Shown here piece by piece: positions 47,233-57,432 of a DNA stretch of 64,000 nucleotides. The notes beneath the pieces are model-generated. The model saw only the letters and a list, made by a program, of their open reading frames with translations, searched no databases and had not been told where the DNA came from. Made by a program: the position numbers and the translations under genes. The DNA comes from Azoarcus sp. GTDB lineage: Bacteria; Pseudomonadota; Gammaproteobacteria; Burkholderiales; Rhodocyclaceae. Numbering within the stretch: the stretch's first letter is position 1; each line of letters opens with the position of its first letter. The stretch covers positions 18,810 to 82,809 of the forward strand of contig JAISPJ010000033.1 in assembly GCA_031274995.1 (NCBI GenBank), given 5' to 3'.

Positions 47233-48186
47233 CTATGTCATGCGGTTATGCCTTTTTGCACACGCCAGCATAGACCCGATTGGATGAACTCCGGGCAGCG
47301 AGCAGTCCAGGATCGCCATGCGCAGCATGTCAACCACCCCGCTGCGCGGATAGGTCACCCGCCAGGCCAAGGCTGCCCGGCGCACGGGTTCGGGGCAGGC
47401 AAAGGGGCGAACCGCCACGAGCGGGTTATTAGCCTCAAGCCCGTCCGCCGCCGTGCTTGGCAACACCGTTACCCCCAGGCCGGTGGAAACCGCGTGGCGG
47501 ATGGTTTCAAGCGAACTGCCTTCGAGCGTGCGTTGCAGGCCACTGATGTTCTGGCAGTCCGGGCAAACTTCCAGAACCTGATCGCGGAAACAGTTGCCTG
47601 CGCCAAGCAGCAACAATTGCTCACCAGCAAGCATCTCGGGAGTGATTTCTTTTTGCTCGACCCACGGATGTTGAGCCGGTATCAGCACACGGAAGGGTTC
47701 GTCATACAGCGGCTGCGTGACGATACCCGGCTCGACAAATGGCAGGCTGATGATAATGACATCCAGATCGGCGCACTTGAGCGCCTCGGCCAGATTGGCC
47801 GTGTAGTTTTCCTGGATGATGAGCGGCATGTGCGGCGCACGCTGGTGCACCTTCGGGATCAAATGCGGGAGCAAGTATGGCCCGATAGTGTAGATCACCC
47901 CCACGCGAAGCGGCCCGACGAGCGGGTCCTTGCTGGTAGTGGCAATTTCATGAATATGATTGACGCCTATCAGCACCTTTTCGGCTTGAATCACGACGCG
48001 GCGGCCAACTTCGGTGATTCTGACATTGTTGGCCGCACGTTCAAAGAGTTGGGAGCCAAGTTCCTCTTCGAGCTTCTTGATCGCAACAGAAAGTGTCGGC
48101 TGCGAGACACGGCATCTCTCCGCCGCGCGGCCAAAGTGCCTCTCACGGGCTAGGGCTACAAGGTAACGCAAATACGTTAACGTCAT
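47233..48186 (-). CDS. oxyR: LysR-type hydrogen-peroxide sensor OxyR
   Basis: 317 residues. N-terminal winged helix (RHFGRAAERCRVSQPTLSVAIKKLEEELG cut) and a sensor domain where, counted from the start used here, the redox cysteines fall at exactly 199 and 208 (GAGNCFRDQVLEVC), as in E. coli OxyR. Disulfide formation by peroxide activates catalase, peroxidase and dps genes. GGGA seven bases before ATG 48186 supports this start. Divergent from degP. Confidence 0.93.
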   Translation of the reverse strand: MTLTYLRYLVALARERHFGRAAERCRVSQPTLSVAIKKLEEELGSQLFERAANNVRITEVGRRVVIQAEKVLIGVNHIHEIATTSKDPLVGPLRVGVIYTIGPYLLPHLIPKVHQRAPHMPLIIQENYTANLAEALKCADLDVIIISLPFVEPGIVTQPLYDEPFRVLIPAQHPWVEQKEITPEMLAGEQLLLLGAGNCFRDQVLEVCPDCQNISGLQRTLEGSSLETIRHAVSTGLGVTVLPSTAADGLEANNPLVAVRPFACPEPVRRAALAWRVTYPRSGVVDMLRMAILDCSLPGVHPIGSMLACAKRHNRMT

Positions 48187-48426
48187 CAATATTCCCGGCA
48201 CACCCATGCTGGGCATGGTTATATCACGTATTGTGACCTTTTTGAGGATGCCTTGTCTGCATGCTTAATGCAAGAGAAATGTCACCTTTAAGTACCTTTT
48301 TTTTGCTTTGCATGCCACCCCGTCAAGTGCCGGGAACCTCATGACAAAACAGCAGTCGAATGGCGGTGCCATTACAGAAGCGATTCTTTCTTGTTATCCT
48401 TAAAACCTTGCACCAAGGAATACCTT

Positions 48427-49878
48427 ATGAGAAAAAATTTCTTTATCGCGGCTTTGGCCCTTGGTCTGGCCGCCTGTCTCCCCGAGGAAGGCGTGGGGCC
48501 GGTTCTCTCCAGGGCCCATGCCGATAACACGCCTGCGGCGGCCATCCAGCGCGGCCTGCCCAATTTTGCCGATCTGGTCGAGAAGGTCAGCCTTGCCGTG
48601 GTCAATATCAGCGTGGATCAAGCCATTCAGCCAGGCGATGACGACAACCCTTTTGCGGGTGATCCTTTCTTCGATTTCCTGCGCCGTTTCGGCGTACCGA
48701 CGCCATATCCGGGTTTGCCTCCAAGCCACCCGAGCGTTCCCCGTACAAAACAGGGGATCGGTTCCGGTTTTATCGTCAGTGACGATGGTTACGTACTGAC
48801 CAACGCGCATGTGGTCGGCAGCAGCAAGGCGGAAGTCACCGTCAAGTTGAGCGACAAGCGCGAGTTCAAGGCCAGGGTCGTCGGTATCGACCGCCGTACC
48901 GACGTGGCTGTCGTCAAGATCGATGCCAAGAATCTGCCTACCGTCGTGATCGGCAATCCCGACAGCGCCCGTGTCGGCGAATGGGTTGCAGCCATCGGAT
49001 CGCCTTTCGGTTTCGAGCATTCCGTCACCGCAGGCATCATCTCGGCCAAGGCGCGCCGCCTGCCGGACGAGAACTACGTGCCTTTCATCCAGACCGATGT
49101 GGCCATCAATCCTGGCAACTCGGGAGGCCCGCTCTTTGATCTCGATGGCCGGGTCATCGGGGTCAACTCGCAGATTTATTCGCGCTCCGGTGGTTTTATG
49201 GGTATTTCCTTCGCCATTCCCATCGATGTCGCCATGAAAGTGAAGGAGCAGCTCGTTCAGCATGGCCGCGTGCAGCGTGGCCGCCTGGGCGTTTATATCC
49301 AGGACATGAGCCCGGAACTGGCGCCTTCGTTCGGACTGAACGCGCCACGCGGCGCATTGGTGGCGCAGGTCGAACCCGGCAGCGCCGCCGCGCGCGCAGG
49401 GATGAAACCGGGCGATATCGTGCTCAAGGCCGATGGCAAGGAAGTGAACGAATCCAATGAATTGCAGCGCGCTATCGGCGACAAACAACCGGGCAGCAAG
49501 ATCAAGCTCGAAATCTGGCGCGAGGGCAAGAGACGGGAACTGGCCGCCGTGCTTGACGAACTACCGTATGAGGAAACCGTGCGGGATACGAGCGACCAAG
49601 GCAAAGCCCCGCGCGACGCGCTTGGGCTCAGCCTGCGTCCCCTCGACTCACGCGAGGCAGCAAACCTCGGCGTGGCAAGCGGCTTGCTGGTCGAAGCCAT
49701 CAACGGGCAAGCGGCACGCGCCGGCCTGCGTAACGGCGATGTGATCCTGAGCCTGAACAATCAACCGGTTACATCCTTGGCGCAATTTCGGCGATTGGTT
49801 GAAAAAGCGGGCAAACAGTTTGCCCTGTTGATCCAACGTGGTGACGCGAGGCTTTTCGTCCCGTTCAAGTTCAACTGA
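48427..49878 (+). CDS. degP: Periplasmic serine protease of the DegP/MucD family
   Basis: 483 residues. Signal peptide with a cysteine (ALALGLAACLPEEG) that could be a lipobox, then a trypsin-like domain with His (TNAHVV), Asp (RRTDVAVVKID) and Ser (NPGNSGGPLF), followed by two PDZ domains (about 285-370 and 390-475). Degrades misfolded envelope proteins. AAGGA seven bases before ATG 48427. Divergent from oxyR; no stress promoter could be assigned by eye. Confidence 0.93.
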   Translation: MRKNFFIAALALGLAACLPEEGVGPVLSRAHADNTPAAAIQRGLPNFADLVEKVSLAVVNISVDQAIQPGDDDNPFAGDPFFDFLRRFGVPTPYPGLPPSHPSVPRTKQGIGSGFIVSDDGYVLTNAHVVGSSKAEVTVKLSDKREFKARVVGIDRRTDVAVVKIDAKNLPTVVIGNPDSARVGEWVAAIGSPFGFEHSVTAGIISAKARRLPDENYVPFIQTDVAINPGNSGGPLFDLDGRVIGVNSQIYSRSGGFMGISFAIPIDVAMKVKEQLVQHGRVQRGRLGVYIQDMSPELAPSFGLNAPRGALVAQVEPGSAAARAGMKPGDIVLKADGKEVNESNELQRAIGDKQPGSKIKLEIWREGKRRELAAVLDELPYEETVRDTSDQGKAPRDALGLSLRPLDSREAANLGVASGLLVEAINGQAARAGLRNGDVILSLNNQPVTSLAQFRRLVEKAGKQFALLIQRGDARLFVPFKFN

Positions 49879-49922
49879 ACATAAGGAATACGCAGCCGGA
49901 CGTTATCAGGATTGTGGGTAGA

Positions 49923-50999
49923 TCAAGCAGCTTGCTCAAGCAGCTTGGCGAATGCCTGTTCAAATTGCACAAGCCCGTCGGCCTGGAGGGTTTCGCCAAC
50001 CTCGGCAAGATCGATGCCATGCGCGGCAAGCCGGTCGATGAGCGCGTGCGCGGCGGCCACGTCGCGCTTCAGGGTTTCATCGACGTGGCCGTGATCGCGC
50101 AGGGCGGCCAAAGTGGCGTCGGGCAGGGTCGTGACCGTTTCCGCGCCAATCAGAGGTTCGACATAGAGCAAATCGCTGTAGGCGGGGTTTTTCGTGCCGG
50201 TGCTTGCCCACAGCAGATATTGCGGGCGTGCGCCCGCCGTGCGCAGCGCCGCGAAGTCCGGGCCATGAAAACGCTCGTGCCAGGCCTGATAGGCGAGCCG
50301 TGCCATTGCAACCGCCGCTTGCCCGCGTAGCGGCAGCGCTTCGCCGCCACGCGCTTCGAGACGCGCATCGACCAGCGTGTCGACCCGTGACAGGAAAAGG
50401 CTCGCTACCGACATGGCACACCCTGTTGCGCCGCCCGCCGCCCGCAGACGCTCAAGCCCGCGCAGGTAGGCATCCGCCGCCGCGCGGGCGTGTGCAAGCG
50501 AAAACAGCAATGTGACGTTGACGTTGATGCCTTCGCCAGTCAGCCGCTCGACCGCGATCAGACCGGCGGGTGTGCCGGGAACTTTGATGAGCAGGTTGGG
50601 ACGCCCGGTTTGTGCGTGGAGGCGTTTGCCCGCCGCCACCGTACCTTCGGCATCATGAGCCAACGCGGGCGAGACTTCGAGGCTCACGTATCCGGCGTTG
50701 CCGCGCGATTGCTCAAACAGTGGACGCAGCAAATCACAGGCGCGTTGCACATCCACGATGACCAGTTGCTCGTAGCGTTCTTCAGCCGAAATCGGCTGTT
50801 GTCTGAGACGGGCGAGGTCGTCTTCGTAGTCGCGCCCGCTGGCAAAGGCTTTCTGGAAAATCGCCGGGTTGGTGGTAATCCCGGCAATGCCATCCTCAGA
50901 AATGAAGCGCACAAGATCCCCCTCGTTGAGCAGGGCGCGGGACAGGTTGTCGAGCCATATCTGCTGGCCGAGGGTACGGATTTGAAGCAGCGGATTCAT
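49923..50999 (-). CDS. tal: Transaldolase
   Basis: 358 residues. Pentose-phosphate enzyme moving a dihydroxyacetone unit between sugar phosphates. GIAGITTNPAIFQKA at the N-terminus and the Schiff-base lysine in NLLIKVPGTPAG are diagnostic; the length and the C-terminus fit the TalB-like/long transaldolase group rather than the short form. Its ATG lies three bases after the sodB stop, so sodB-tal are cotranscribed. Confidence 0.94.
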   Translation of the reverse strand: MNPLLQIRTLGQQIWLDNLSRALLNEGDLVRFISEDGIAGITTNPAIFQKAFASGRDYEDDLARLRQQPISAEERYEQLVIVDVQRACDLLRPLFEQSRGNAGYVSLEVSPALAHDAEGTVAAGKRLHAQTGRPNLLIKVPGTPAGLIAVERLTGEGINVNVTLLFSLAHARAAADAYLRGLERLRAAGGATGCAMSVASLFLSRVDTLVDARLEARGGEALPLRGQAAVAMARLAYQAWHERFHGPDFAALRTAGARPQYLLWASTGTKNPAYSDLLYVEPLIGAETVTTLPDATLAALRDHGHVDETLKRDVAAAHALIDRLAAHGIDLAEVGETLQADGLVQFEQAFAKLLEQAA

Positions 51000-51002
51000 G
51001 GA

Positions 51003-51587
51003 TCAGGCGAAGTTTTTCTCTGCGAAATCCCAATTTGCCAATTTGTCGAGAAAAGCGGTGACAAAATCGGGTCGGCGGTTGCGGTAGTCGACGTAATAGG
51101 CGTGCTCCCATACGTCGATGGTGATGAGTGGCTTGTCGCCCGTGGTGAGCGGTGTTCCGGCATTACTGGTGTTGACGATGTCGAGGCTGCCATCGGGTTT
51201 TCCCACCAGCCACGTCCACCCGGAACCGAAATTGCCTGTCGCGGAGGCCAGGAAAGCTTTCCTGAATTCCGCGAATGAGCCCCATTTTTTGGCAATGGCC
51301 GCCGCCAGCGCACCGGAGGGTTCCCCGCCGCCATCGGGTTTGAGGCTGTTCCAGAAAAAGGTGTGGTTCCAGACCTGCGCCGCGTTGTTGAAAATGCCGC
51401 CCGCAGGCGCCTTTTTGATGACCGCTTCGAGGCCGATCTCATCAAACTCGGTGCCCTTGGTCAGATTGTTGAGGTTGTTTACATAAGCCTGATGGTGCTT
51501 GCCATAATGAAACTCCAAGGTTTCCGCCGAGATGTGGGGAGCCAGGGCGTCCTGGGCATAAGGCAGGGGGGGAAGTGTGAATGCCAT
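51003..51587 (-). CDS. sodB: Iron/manganese superoxide dismutase
   Basis: 194 residues. Metal ligands His in [11 protein letters not shown], His in NHTFFWNSL, and Asp/His in [15 protein letters not shown]. By the [14 protein letters not shown] signature with Ala-Gln-Val it is the iron type. AGGAG ten bases before ATG 51587 rejects the ORF-track start at 51722. Upstream of tal in a two-gene operon. Confidence 0.95.
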   Translation of the reverse strand: MAFTLPPLPYAQDALAPHISAETLEFHYGKHHQAYVNNLNNLTKGTEFDEIGLEAVIKKAPAGGIFNNAAQVWNHTFFWNSLKPDGGGEPSGALAAAIAKKWGSFAEFRKAFLASATGNFGSGWTWLVGKPDGSLDIVNTSNAGTPLTTGDKPLITIDVWEHAYYVDYRNRRPDFVTAFLDKLANWDFAEKNFA

Positions 51588-51768
51588 GTCAAAGTGTCTC
51601 CTGTTGGTTTTGCATGAACGCGAAAGTGATCCGCATTCGCTGAGTATGGACAGGTTGTCGCGCCCAAAAATTCCGGGTACAGGCCAACATTCTAAAACAA
51701 AACCTGTAATGCCTGAATTCATGCGGATTTTGATGTGACAAATACGCGCACGCTAATATACGCGCGCG

Positions 51769-53409
51769 CTAATTCACTTCCTCATAGGTCGCAACGGCGT
51801 CCTCATGGCGCGTAACCTTTAGCTTGCCGGCGCCACCGTAGATTTCGTTACCGTTGATGAAGAAGGTTCTGCCGTCTTCGTTTGGGTTTTCGATTTTAAA
51901 GCCCAGTTTTTCGGCAATAAGCTTGGCGATTTCGTAATTCGTTGGGCGGGTTAGCGCCTTGATTTTCTCGAAGAACGATTCGTCGACGTTTACGCCATCG
52001 AAGATGGCGGGCGTATCCGCAGTTTCGGGCAGCAGGTGGCCGTGGCCCCATTTGCCACGCTCACCCAACAGTTCGCCGTGGTCGGCAACCAGGAAAATGT
52101 AAGTTGGTATGGTTTCGGCTTCGTTCTTGAAGGCGCGGAGGATTTTTGCCTGCACCATGTCATTGTAACGCATGGCATTATCATAGTTATTGATCTTCGC
52201 TTCGTATTTGGAAGCGCCTTCGGGTACCGGAAAGTGCTCGTAGCGTGTTTTGTCCGGTTCGTTCCGGTAGGCGTTTTCGTAAGGGCTGTGCATGTTCCGC
52301 TGGTGAACCATGATGAAACGCCGTCCGCCTGTCGGAATGGTTTTAATCTTGTCCAGCAGGAGGGTTTCGCCTTTTTCCTCCAGTTCTTCGGTGTAGTCTT
52401 CTTTCGTCAGGGTTTTGTCTGCCCAACCGGAGCCGACGCCGTTCAAGGACGAGTTCGCCTGCGCGGAGACAATGTAGGTTTTAAAGCCGTGCTTCTTCGC
52501 CAACCGAAACAGATTGGCCTGGGGGTTCGACAGCATCTGGTGGAAACCCGGCTCTCTCAGGACGTTCATGAACAAAGGAATGGAGCTCAGCGTCGCCACG
52601 CCGCCGGCAATCGCTGGCCGGGCAATAAAATACTGGCCGGTTTTCTGAAGCGATTCCAGTTCTGGCGTCGTCGGTCGCTCGTAACCGAAAAGCGACATGT
52701 GCCGCGCATTCAGACTTTCGCCCATGATGAGTACGACCGTCAGTTCCGGTTCTGTTTGAATTTCCTTGATGTCGTAAAGCGCGTAGTCGTTTTTGGGAAA
52801 ATCCGTGCCTTTGAGCATCCCGGGAAGAATGGCGAACAGGTAGCCTGAGGCGCTTCTTACGCCGTTATACAGCGACAGGCGACCACTCACCGCCATCATG
52901 TTGTTGATCCCCATGCCTTCATTTATCGTCCGGCAGGGGAAGACCGCAAGGAGGATCAGCAGCGGAAAGTATGCCATCCAGCTTTTCTGCCGTTTTTGGT
53001 TCAGGCGAAAGAAGACTAAACCCATTGCCAGATAGGGTACGAGTATCAGCAGCCAGACAGGCACGAGTTCCTTCCATGCGGAGAGGAAGCCTTCAGCCGT
53101 GTCTTTGTGTTCCGCCAAACCCCAGGCAATACCGTAGGGCGACAGAGGGCTTTCGAAGAACTCGATGTGCAGTAGTTGGGTCGACTGGAGAATGAAGAAA
53201 AAACCGGTGACGGCGATGAAAACCGGCCTGTTGGGGATGAACGCCAGCGTCACGGCCATGCCAGCCAGCCAAGCGAGAAAATCGTATTCCAGACGGATAT
53301 GATATTCCGGTTTTAAAAAAACCAGAAACCAGTCGGGCAGCAGAAATCCGACGAAGCAGGCCGCTGCGGCCATCAGCGAAGCAAACCATGCTTTCCGAAA
53401 CAGACTCAT
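51769..53409 (-). CDS. Phosphoethanolamine-transferase-like membrane sulfatase-fold protein
   Basis: 546 residues. Five N-terminal helices, then an alkaline-phosphatase/sulfatase-fold domain facing the periplasm: [23 protein letters not shown] near the metal and nucleophile site, and [18 protein letters not shown] with further metal ligands. This matches the EptA/CptA family, which adds phosphoethanolamine to lipid A or core sugars. Where EptA has Thr in GET, this has Ser (GES), as in some CptA-like members, so the nucleophile needs checking. Its start overlaps the yacG stop (ATGA), an unusual coupling. Confidence 0.85.
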   Translation of the reverse strand: MSLFRKAWFASLMAAAACFVGFLLPDWFLVFLKPEYHIRLEYDFLAWLAGMAVTLAFIPNRPVFIAVTGFFFILQSTQLLHIEFFESPLSPYGIAWGLAEHKDTAEGFLSAWKELVPVWLLILVPYLAMGLVFFRLNQKRQKSWMAYFPLLILLAVFPCRTINEGMGINNMMAVSGRLSLYNGVRSASGYLFAILPGMLKGTDFPKNDYALYDIKEIQTEPELTVVLIMGESLNARHMSLFGYERPTTPELESLQKTGQYFIARPAIAGGVATLSSIPLFMNVLREPGFHQMLSNPQANLFRLAKKHGFKTYIVSAQANSSLNGVGSGWADKTLTKEDYTEELEEKGETLLLDKIKTIPTGGRRFIMVHQRNMHSPYENAYRNEPDKTRYEHFPVPEGASKYEAKINNYDNAMRYNDMVQAKILRAFKNEAETIPTYIFLVADHGELLGERGKWGHGHLLPETADTPAIFDGVNVDESFFEKIKALTRPTNYEIAKLIAEKLGFKIENPNEDGRTFFINGNEIYGGAGKLKVTRHEDAVATYEEVN

Positions 53410-53633
53410 TGTTTTTCATTCTTTGCATCGGATGCTTCTGATTCTTCGCCCTCTGCTGAACCCGCTATCCGGTACTCTCCTGATGCCCAGGCTCCGAGGT
53501 CGATCTGCTTGCAGCGCACCGAACAGAAGGGGCGGTACGGGTTGACTCCGCTCCATTCGGTTTCCTTGCCACATCGGGGGCAGCGCACGAGGCGCCTCCC
53601 GGCTTCGGATACGTCGGGCGTGCTCACGGACAC
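53406..53633 (-). CDS. yacG: DNA gyrase inhibitor YacG (zinc-binding)
   Basis: About 75 residues. Four zinc cysteines in CPRCGK...[19 protein letters not shown] are the YacG signature; the family binds GyrB and blocks its DNA binding. The start is GTG, either 53633 or 53627, directly after zapD; the long ORF-track leader lies in zapD and is spurious. The acidic tail ends in an ATGA overlap with the transferase gene. Members of the coaE-zapD-yacG string. Confidence 0.9.
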   Translation of the reverse strand: MSVSTPDVSEAGRRLVRCPRCGKETEWSGVNPYRPFCSVRCKQIDLGAWASGEYRIAGSAEGEESEASDAKNEKQ

Positions 53634-53640
53634 GGAGCGT

Positions 53641-54396
53641 TTACAGGCCGCAGAAAGTGAGTTCAAACGGCAGGTCGCGCTCGAGCGGACGAGGGCGCAC
53701 CTGCGTTTCGGGCAACATGAAGCGGATGTTGAGCGCGTATTTGTTCGCGCTGATTTCGGGCACGGCCGCTTCGGTGCGGGCAATGCCGACACGGATCATC
53801 TGCGCGGTGCTGCCGCTCATGGGCATCTGGAACGTTCCCCCGCGCGCAACCTGCGATTCCATCCGCCCGCTTGAACGCAGCAGCCGCAGCACGATGGCCA
53901 GCGCCTCCCCGATGGGTTTCATCGGTTTGGCCCAGGCATCGAGGTCACGGTGGCGGCTTTGAGCGTCACGGCTGAGCCAATAGTGGTAGGAAGGCAGATC
54001 GAATTCGCATGCGCCGCCCGGAATGGAGGCGCGGTTGCGGATGCTCGTCAACCACTCGTTTTCGCGCAGGTGCTGGCCGAAGCGCCCTGTCATCGCCAGC
54101 AGGTTCGACGAGGCCTGTTCGATTTCCTTGAGGGCATCGCGGAGCGCGTCCTCGGAAATTTCCGGGTTATCGCGGAACGACAGCAATATCTGACGCTGTC
54201 TTTCAAGCTCCTGGACGAGATCGATCTTGAGGTCGGCGCGTCCGGCGACTTCGACGGTTTCAAACAGGGCAAGAATAGCCACATGGTGATGCAGTGGCTC
54301 GTCGCTATCGCGGAAATGGACGCTTCTCTGGAGCAAATCTTCCAGGCGCAGCAAAGTGCGGATGCGCTCGCTGAAGGGATATTCGTAAGTAATCAC
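53641..54396 (-). CDS. zapD: Cell division protein ZapD
   Basis: 251 residues. Bundles FtsZ filaments at the Z ring. The N-terminus [20 protein letters not shown] and C-terminal FELTFC are the family hallmarks. The start is GTG 54396, which gives the standard N-terminus; the ORF-track start adds 16 unrelated residues. Seven bases before yacG. Confidence 0.93.
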   Translation of the reverse strand: MITYEYPFSERIRTLLRLEDLLQRSVHFRDSDEPLHHHVAILALFETVEVAGRADLKIDLVQELERQRQILLSFRDNPEISEDALRDALKEIEQASSNLLAMTGRFGQHLRENEWLTSIRNRASIPGGACEFDLPSYHYWLSRDAQSRHRDLDAWAKPMKPIGEALAIVLRLLRSSGRMESQVARGGTFQMPMSGSTAQMIRVGIARTEAAVPEISANKYALNIRFMLPETQVRPRPLERDLPFELTFCGL

Positions 54397-54493
54397 GCGC
54401 GTTCCGGGAAAAGAGTCAAGTCTTACGGCGATGCAGAGTAACAAACAACTTCGAACGCGAATGATAACACGCTATTCACAAAGGCGAATTGAG

Positions 54494-55150
54494 TCACTCC
54501 GGCCTCGAATTCGGGGATTTTGCCCGGCTTGCGGACGGCGTGGCGGCGGCAAGGGCAAGGTAGAGGGTATGCAGAGCGTCGACCCGCGCCTGAAGCGCAT
54601 CCAGCGTATTGCTGTTATCGATTATGTCATCAGCGATGGACAGCCTTGTTTCGCGGCTGGCCTGGGCGGCGAGAATGGCTTCGGTTTCGTCCTGCGAGTG
54701 TCCGTCGCGCGTGGCGGCCCTGGCGATTTGTAGTGCGCGCGGGCAGTCGACCACGCAGATACGGTCGCAATACCCGCGCCAACGGCCCGTCTCGGCCAGC
54801 AAGGGAACATCGATGACGACGTAAGGGCTACGGGCCGCGCTACAGCGGCGCAGGCCCTCGGTCTCGATCAGCGGATGCAGGATACTTTCGAGGCGCGCGC
54901 GCGCAACGGGATCGGCAAAAGCCAGCGCGCGCATACGGGGACGATCCAGCCCGCCGTCGGCGGCAATCACCGATTCACCAAAAGCGGCACGCAAAGCGGG
55001 AACCGCCACGCCACCGGACGCAGCCAGCTTGCGGGCAATGGCGTCGGTATCGACGATCTCAATGCCGTGACTGGCGAAACGTGCTGCCACCGTGCTTTTG
55101 CCGCTGCCAAGGCCACCAGTCAGACCTATTTTCAGGGCGACGCCACTCAT
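54494..55150 (-). CDS. coaE: Dephospho-CoA kinase
   Basis: 218 residues. Last step of CoA synthesis. P-loop GLTGGLGSGKSTVA, then DTDAIARKL, HPLIE, VIDVPLLAETG. ATG 55150 overlaps the stop of the SPOR gene by four bases (ATGA). About 100 bases separate it from zapD, without a visible gene. Confidence 0.94.
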   Translation of the reverse strand: MSGVALKIGLTGGLGSGKSTVAARFASHGIEIVDTDAIARKLAASGGVAVPALRAAFGESVIAADGGLDRPRMRALAFADPVARARLESILHPLIETEGLRRCSAARSPYVVIDVPLLAETGRWRGYCDRICVVDCPRALQIARAATRDGHSQDETEAILAAQASRETRLSIADDIIDNSNTLDALQARVDALHTLYLALAAATPSASRAKSPNSRPE

Positions 55151-55827
55151 GGCGAGCACGGTTTGTGGCGTTTGGCAAAAGATTGCCCGCTCAGCACGGC
55201 TTCGGCCTTTTCCTTGCTGACAGTAGCTTCTATGCGGCGCTCCGTGGTGTTGCGGGGCTCGATACTGGCATTAATGCCTTTGGCGTTCATCGTTTCGAGA
55301 TGGCGTTCGGCGCCCTTGCGGTTCCTGAACGGTTCACCAAGCACGATCAGGAATTTGTTGTCTCCGGTTTCTTCTATTTGGATGCTGTTTTTTTCCACAC
55401 CCAATTCGACCATGTTGTCTGCCAGGATTTCAGCCGCTTCATTGGTACCCAAAGGCGGAGTGCGCACCACTCTCCATGTTGAGGCAACCTGAACGTCCCG
55501 CGTGGTAGTCTGAATATTCGCGGTAGAAAAGAGCGATATCAATTTGTTGTTCTGGACAGGGCTCAGGCCGCTCCATGCCAGGCAGGCCACGGACGGTTCC
55601 GTTGCTGTTGTTGTGTTTGCAGGAGCGACTGATGGAAACGTGTCACCGGTTTGCGCGGTTTCCGGCGGGGGCGTGTGTCCGAGAATATTGATGCGTTCCG
55701 GGTTTAATTCAATGGCAATCTTGCCTGATTCCACCGATGGGCCGAAACCGAGCCAGCCATGTGTGGCGGCGAAGAACAAGACATTGAGTAGCGCGAAAAG
55801 AATAAACAGGAAACGTGTCGTGGTCAT
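55147..55827 (-). CDS. SPOR-domain membrane protein
   Basis: 226 residues: one N-terminal helix (TRFLFILFALLNVLFFAA), a Thr/Pro/Ala-rich periplasmic linker, and a C-terminal SPOR-like domain (WRVVRTPPLGTNEAAEILADN, KFLIVLGEPFRNRKGAERHLETMN cut). SPOR domains bind denuded peptidoglycan at the division septum. The gene starts six bases after coaX and overlaps coaE, as in related betaproteobacteria. Confidence 0.85.
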   Translation of the reverse strand: MTTTRFLFILFALLNVLFFAATHGWLGFGPSVESGKIAIELNPERINILGHTPPPETAQTGDTFPSVAPANTTTATEPSVACLAWSGLSPVQNNKLISLFSTANIQTTTRDVQVASTWRVVRTPPLGTNEAAEILADNMVELGVEKNSIQIEETGDNKFLIVLGEPFRNRKGAERHLETMNAKGINASIEPRNTTERRIEATVSKEKAEAVLSGQSFAKRHKPCSP

Positions 55828-55833
55828 GGCATG

Positions 55834-56547
55834 TCAAGTGGCGCGCGCAATCTGGTGCAGGCCGTCGAGAACGAGGTTGTCGATCCTCTGGAAAGGAATG
55901 TCAAGCAATGGTTCGATTTCATCTGCTGCCCCGCCGCTTAACAGGCAAACGGCACCGGGGGCATCCATGTGGCGGAAAATGCGCCCGATCGCGCCCGCTT
56001 GCGCGTTGAGGCAGCCTGAGACGATGGCGTCGGCGGTATCACGCGGATGGTTGCGGTAACGTCCTCCCGTCGACGGCAATTGCGCCGTGCCATGACTGAG
56101 CGCCTGCCGCATCAGTTCCACTCCGGGCAGGATATGCCCGCCTGTGAAACGACCGTCCGCGCCCAGAATATCCAGTGTCGTCGCGGTTCCTGCCATGACG
56201 ACCAAAACGTCCCGGTTGCGGTGATGGCTGCGCGCACCGATCAGGGCTGCCCAACGATCCGCGCCGAGCCGCGAGGGATGTGTATACATGTTGTGAACGC
56301 CGCAACGTTGTGCGCCGGCGTTGATCCATTCCGGGGTGAGGCCCCGCCGGGCGATGATTGCCGCAATGGCTTCCCCCCTGACCGGGCCTGTCACGTTGCA
56401 GCCCAATACCCGTGTGATACCCGGCGTTTCGGTACAGACTGCCAGATCATTGGGCGCGTCATGCGTGCATGTGCCCGAAGCGTGGATGTTCTCGCCCACC
56501 AGACGCCATTTGATCCGGCTGTTGCCAGCGTCGATGAGCAGTATCAT
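55834..56547 (-). CDS. coaX: Type III pantothenate kinase
   Basis: 237 residues. First committed step of CoA synthesis. N-terminal phosphate loop LLIDAGNSRIKW, GADRWAALIGARSH, GTATTLDILG and SGCLNAQAGAI are those of CoaX, the form used where coaA is absent. ATG overlaps the birA stop (ATGA). Confidence 0.94.
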   Translation of the reverse strand: MILLIDAGNSRIKWRLVGENIHASGTCTHDAPNDLAVCTETPGITRVLGCNVTGPVRGEAIAAIIARRGLTPEWINAGAQRCGVHNMYTHPSRLGADRWAALIGARSHHRNRDVLVVMAGTATTLDILGADGRFTGGHILPGVELMRQALSHGTAQLPSTGGRYRNHPRDTADAIVSGCLNAQAGAIGRIFRHMDAPGAVCLLSGGAADEIEPLLDIPFQRIDNLVLDGLHQIARAT

Positions 56548-57359
56548 GGCGCGGTCCGCAGGGAAACGTCGCCCGCGTACACGCGATGCGTATCTTCATT
56601 GACGCGCACGAGCAGGGCACCCTCGTCGTCCACGCCCAGGCAAAGCCCTGCTATGTCCGACCCTTCGCCGCTGATTCGCACCGGCAAATTGGCAAAGGCG
56701 TTGCGCTGTTGCCAAGCGTTGCGCAACAGGCCAAAGCCTGTACCGGCGTAAGTCGTGAGCACAGGATGGAGTTCGGACAGGATGGCGGCGAGCAGCGCCT
56801 CGCACGTTGGCGGCTTGCCCAGTTCTCGGGCCAGGTCGGTCACGTCACCTTCCTGGCCGGGAATTGCGGCGTCTGCGGGCAGGGCGAGGTTCAGGCCAAT
56901 ACCGATGATCGCCGTGAGCGCCCTTCCACGTTCCGGAAATACTTCCACCAGTACGCCGGCGAGTTTCGCGCCATGCACGAGCACGTCGTTGGGCCATTTG
57001 AGGGTGACGGCGGCAACACCAAGTTTTTCGAGCGTACACGCCAAGGCCAGCCCGACTGCCAGAGACAATCCGGCGGGCGCAGGCGTGTCCGGGGCGAAAC
57101 GCCACAGCACCGAAAACGTCAGGCTCGCCCCCGGCCAGGCCAGCCATTGCCGCCCGCGCCGCCCGCGTCCGGCGCTTTGCCGCGTGGCGACAAGTACATG
57201 CGTTCGCCCGTCGTTTTTGGGAGGCGAATCCAGCAGGACGGAATTGGTTGATGCGCACTCCTCTACCCAGTCAATGTCGAAAGCCGTCGCGAGCGAACCC
57301 AATGCCGCAGTGAGCGCGGCCAGATCGGGGGCAGGGAGGGGGGAGAGGAATGTATTCAT
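56544..57359 (-). CDS. birA: Biotin-[acetyl-CoA-carboxylase] ligase
   Basis: 271 residues. Attaches biotin to the carrier protein. The biotin-adenylate loop GRGRRGRQW, KWPNDVLV and AGVLVEV are intact. There is no N-terminal winged helix, so this form is a ligase without repressor function. First gene of birA-coaX-SPOR-coaE. Start at 57359 (MNTFL). Confidence 0.93.
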   Translation of the reverse strand: MNTFLSPLPAPDLAALTAALGSLATAFDIDWVEECASTNSVLLDSPPKNDGRTHVLVATRQSAGRGRRGRQWLAWPGASLTFSVLWRFAPDTPAPAGLSLAVGLALACTLEKLGVAAVTLKWPNDVLVHGAKLAGVLVEVFPERGRALTAIIGIGLNLALPADAAIPGQEGDVTDLARELGKPPTCEALLAAILSELHPVLTTYAGTGFGLLRNAWQQRNAFANLPVRISGEGSDIAGLCLGVDDEGALLVRVNEDTHRVYAGDVSLRTAP

Positions 57360-57432
57360 GGGAGAGCGGCGCACAAGATTATTATTACATCTACGAAGAC
57401 GGACGGCACGGAGAGGTGCATCACGCTTCGAA

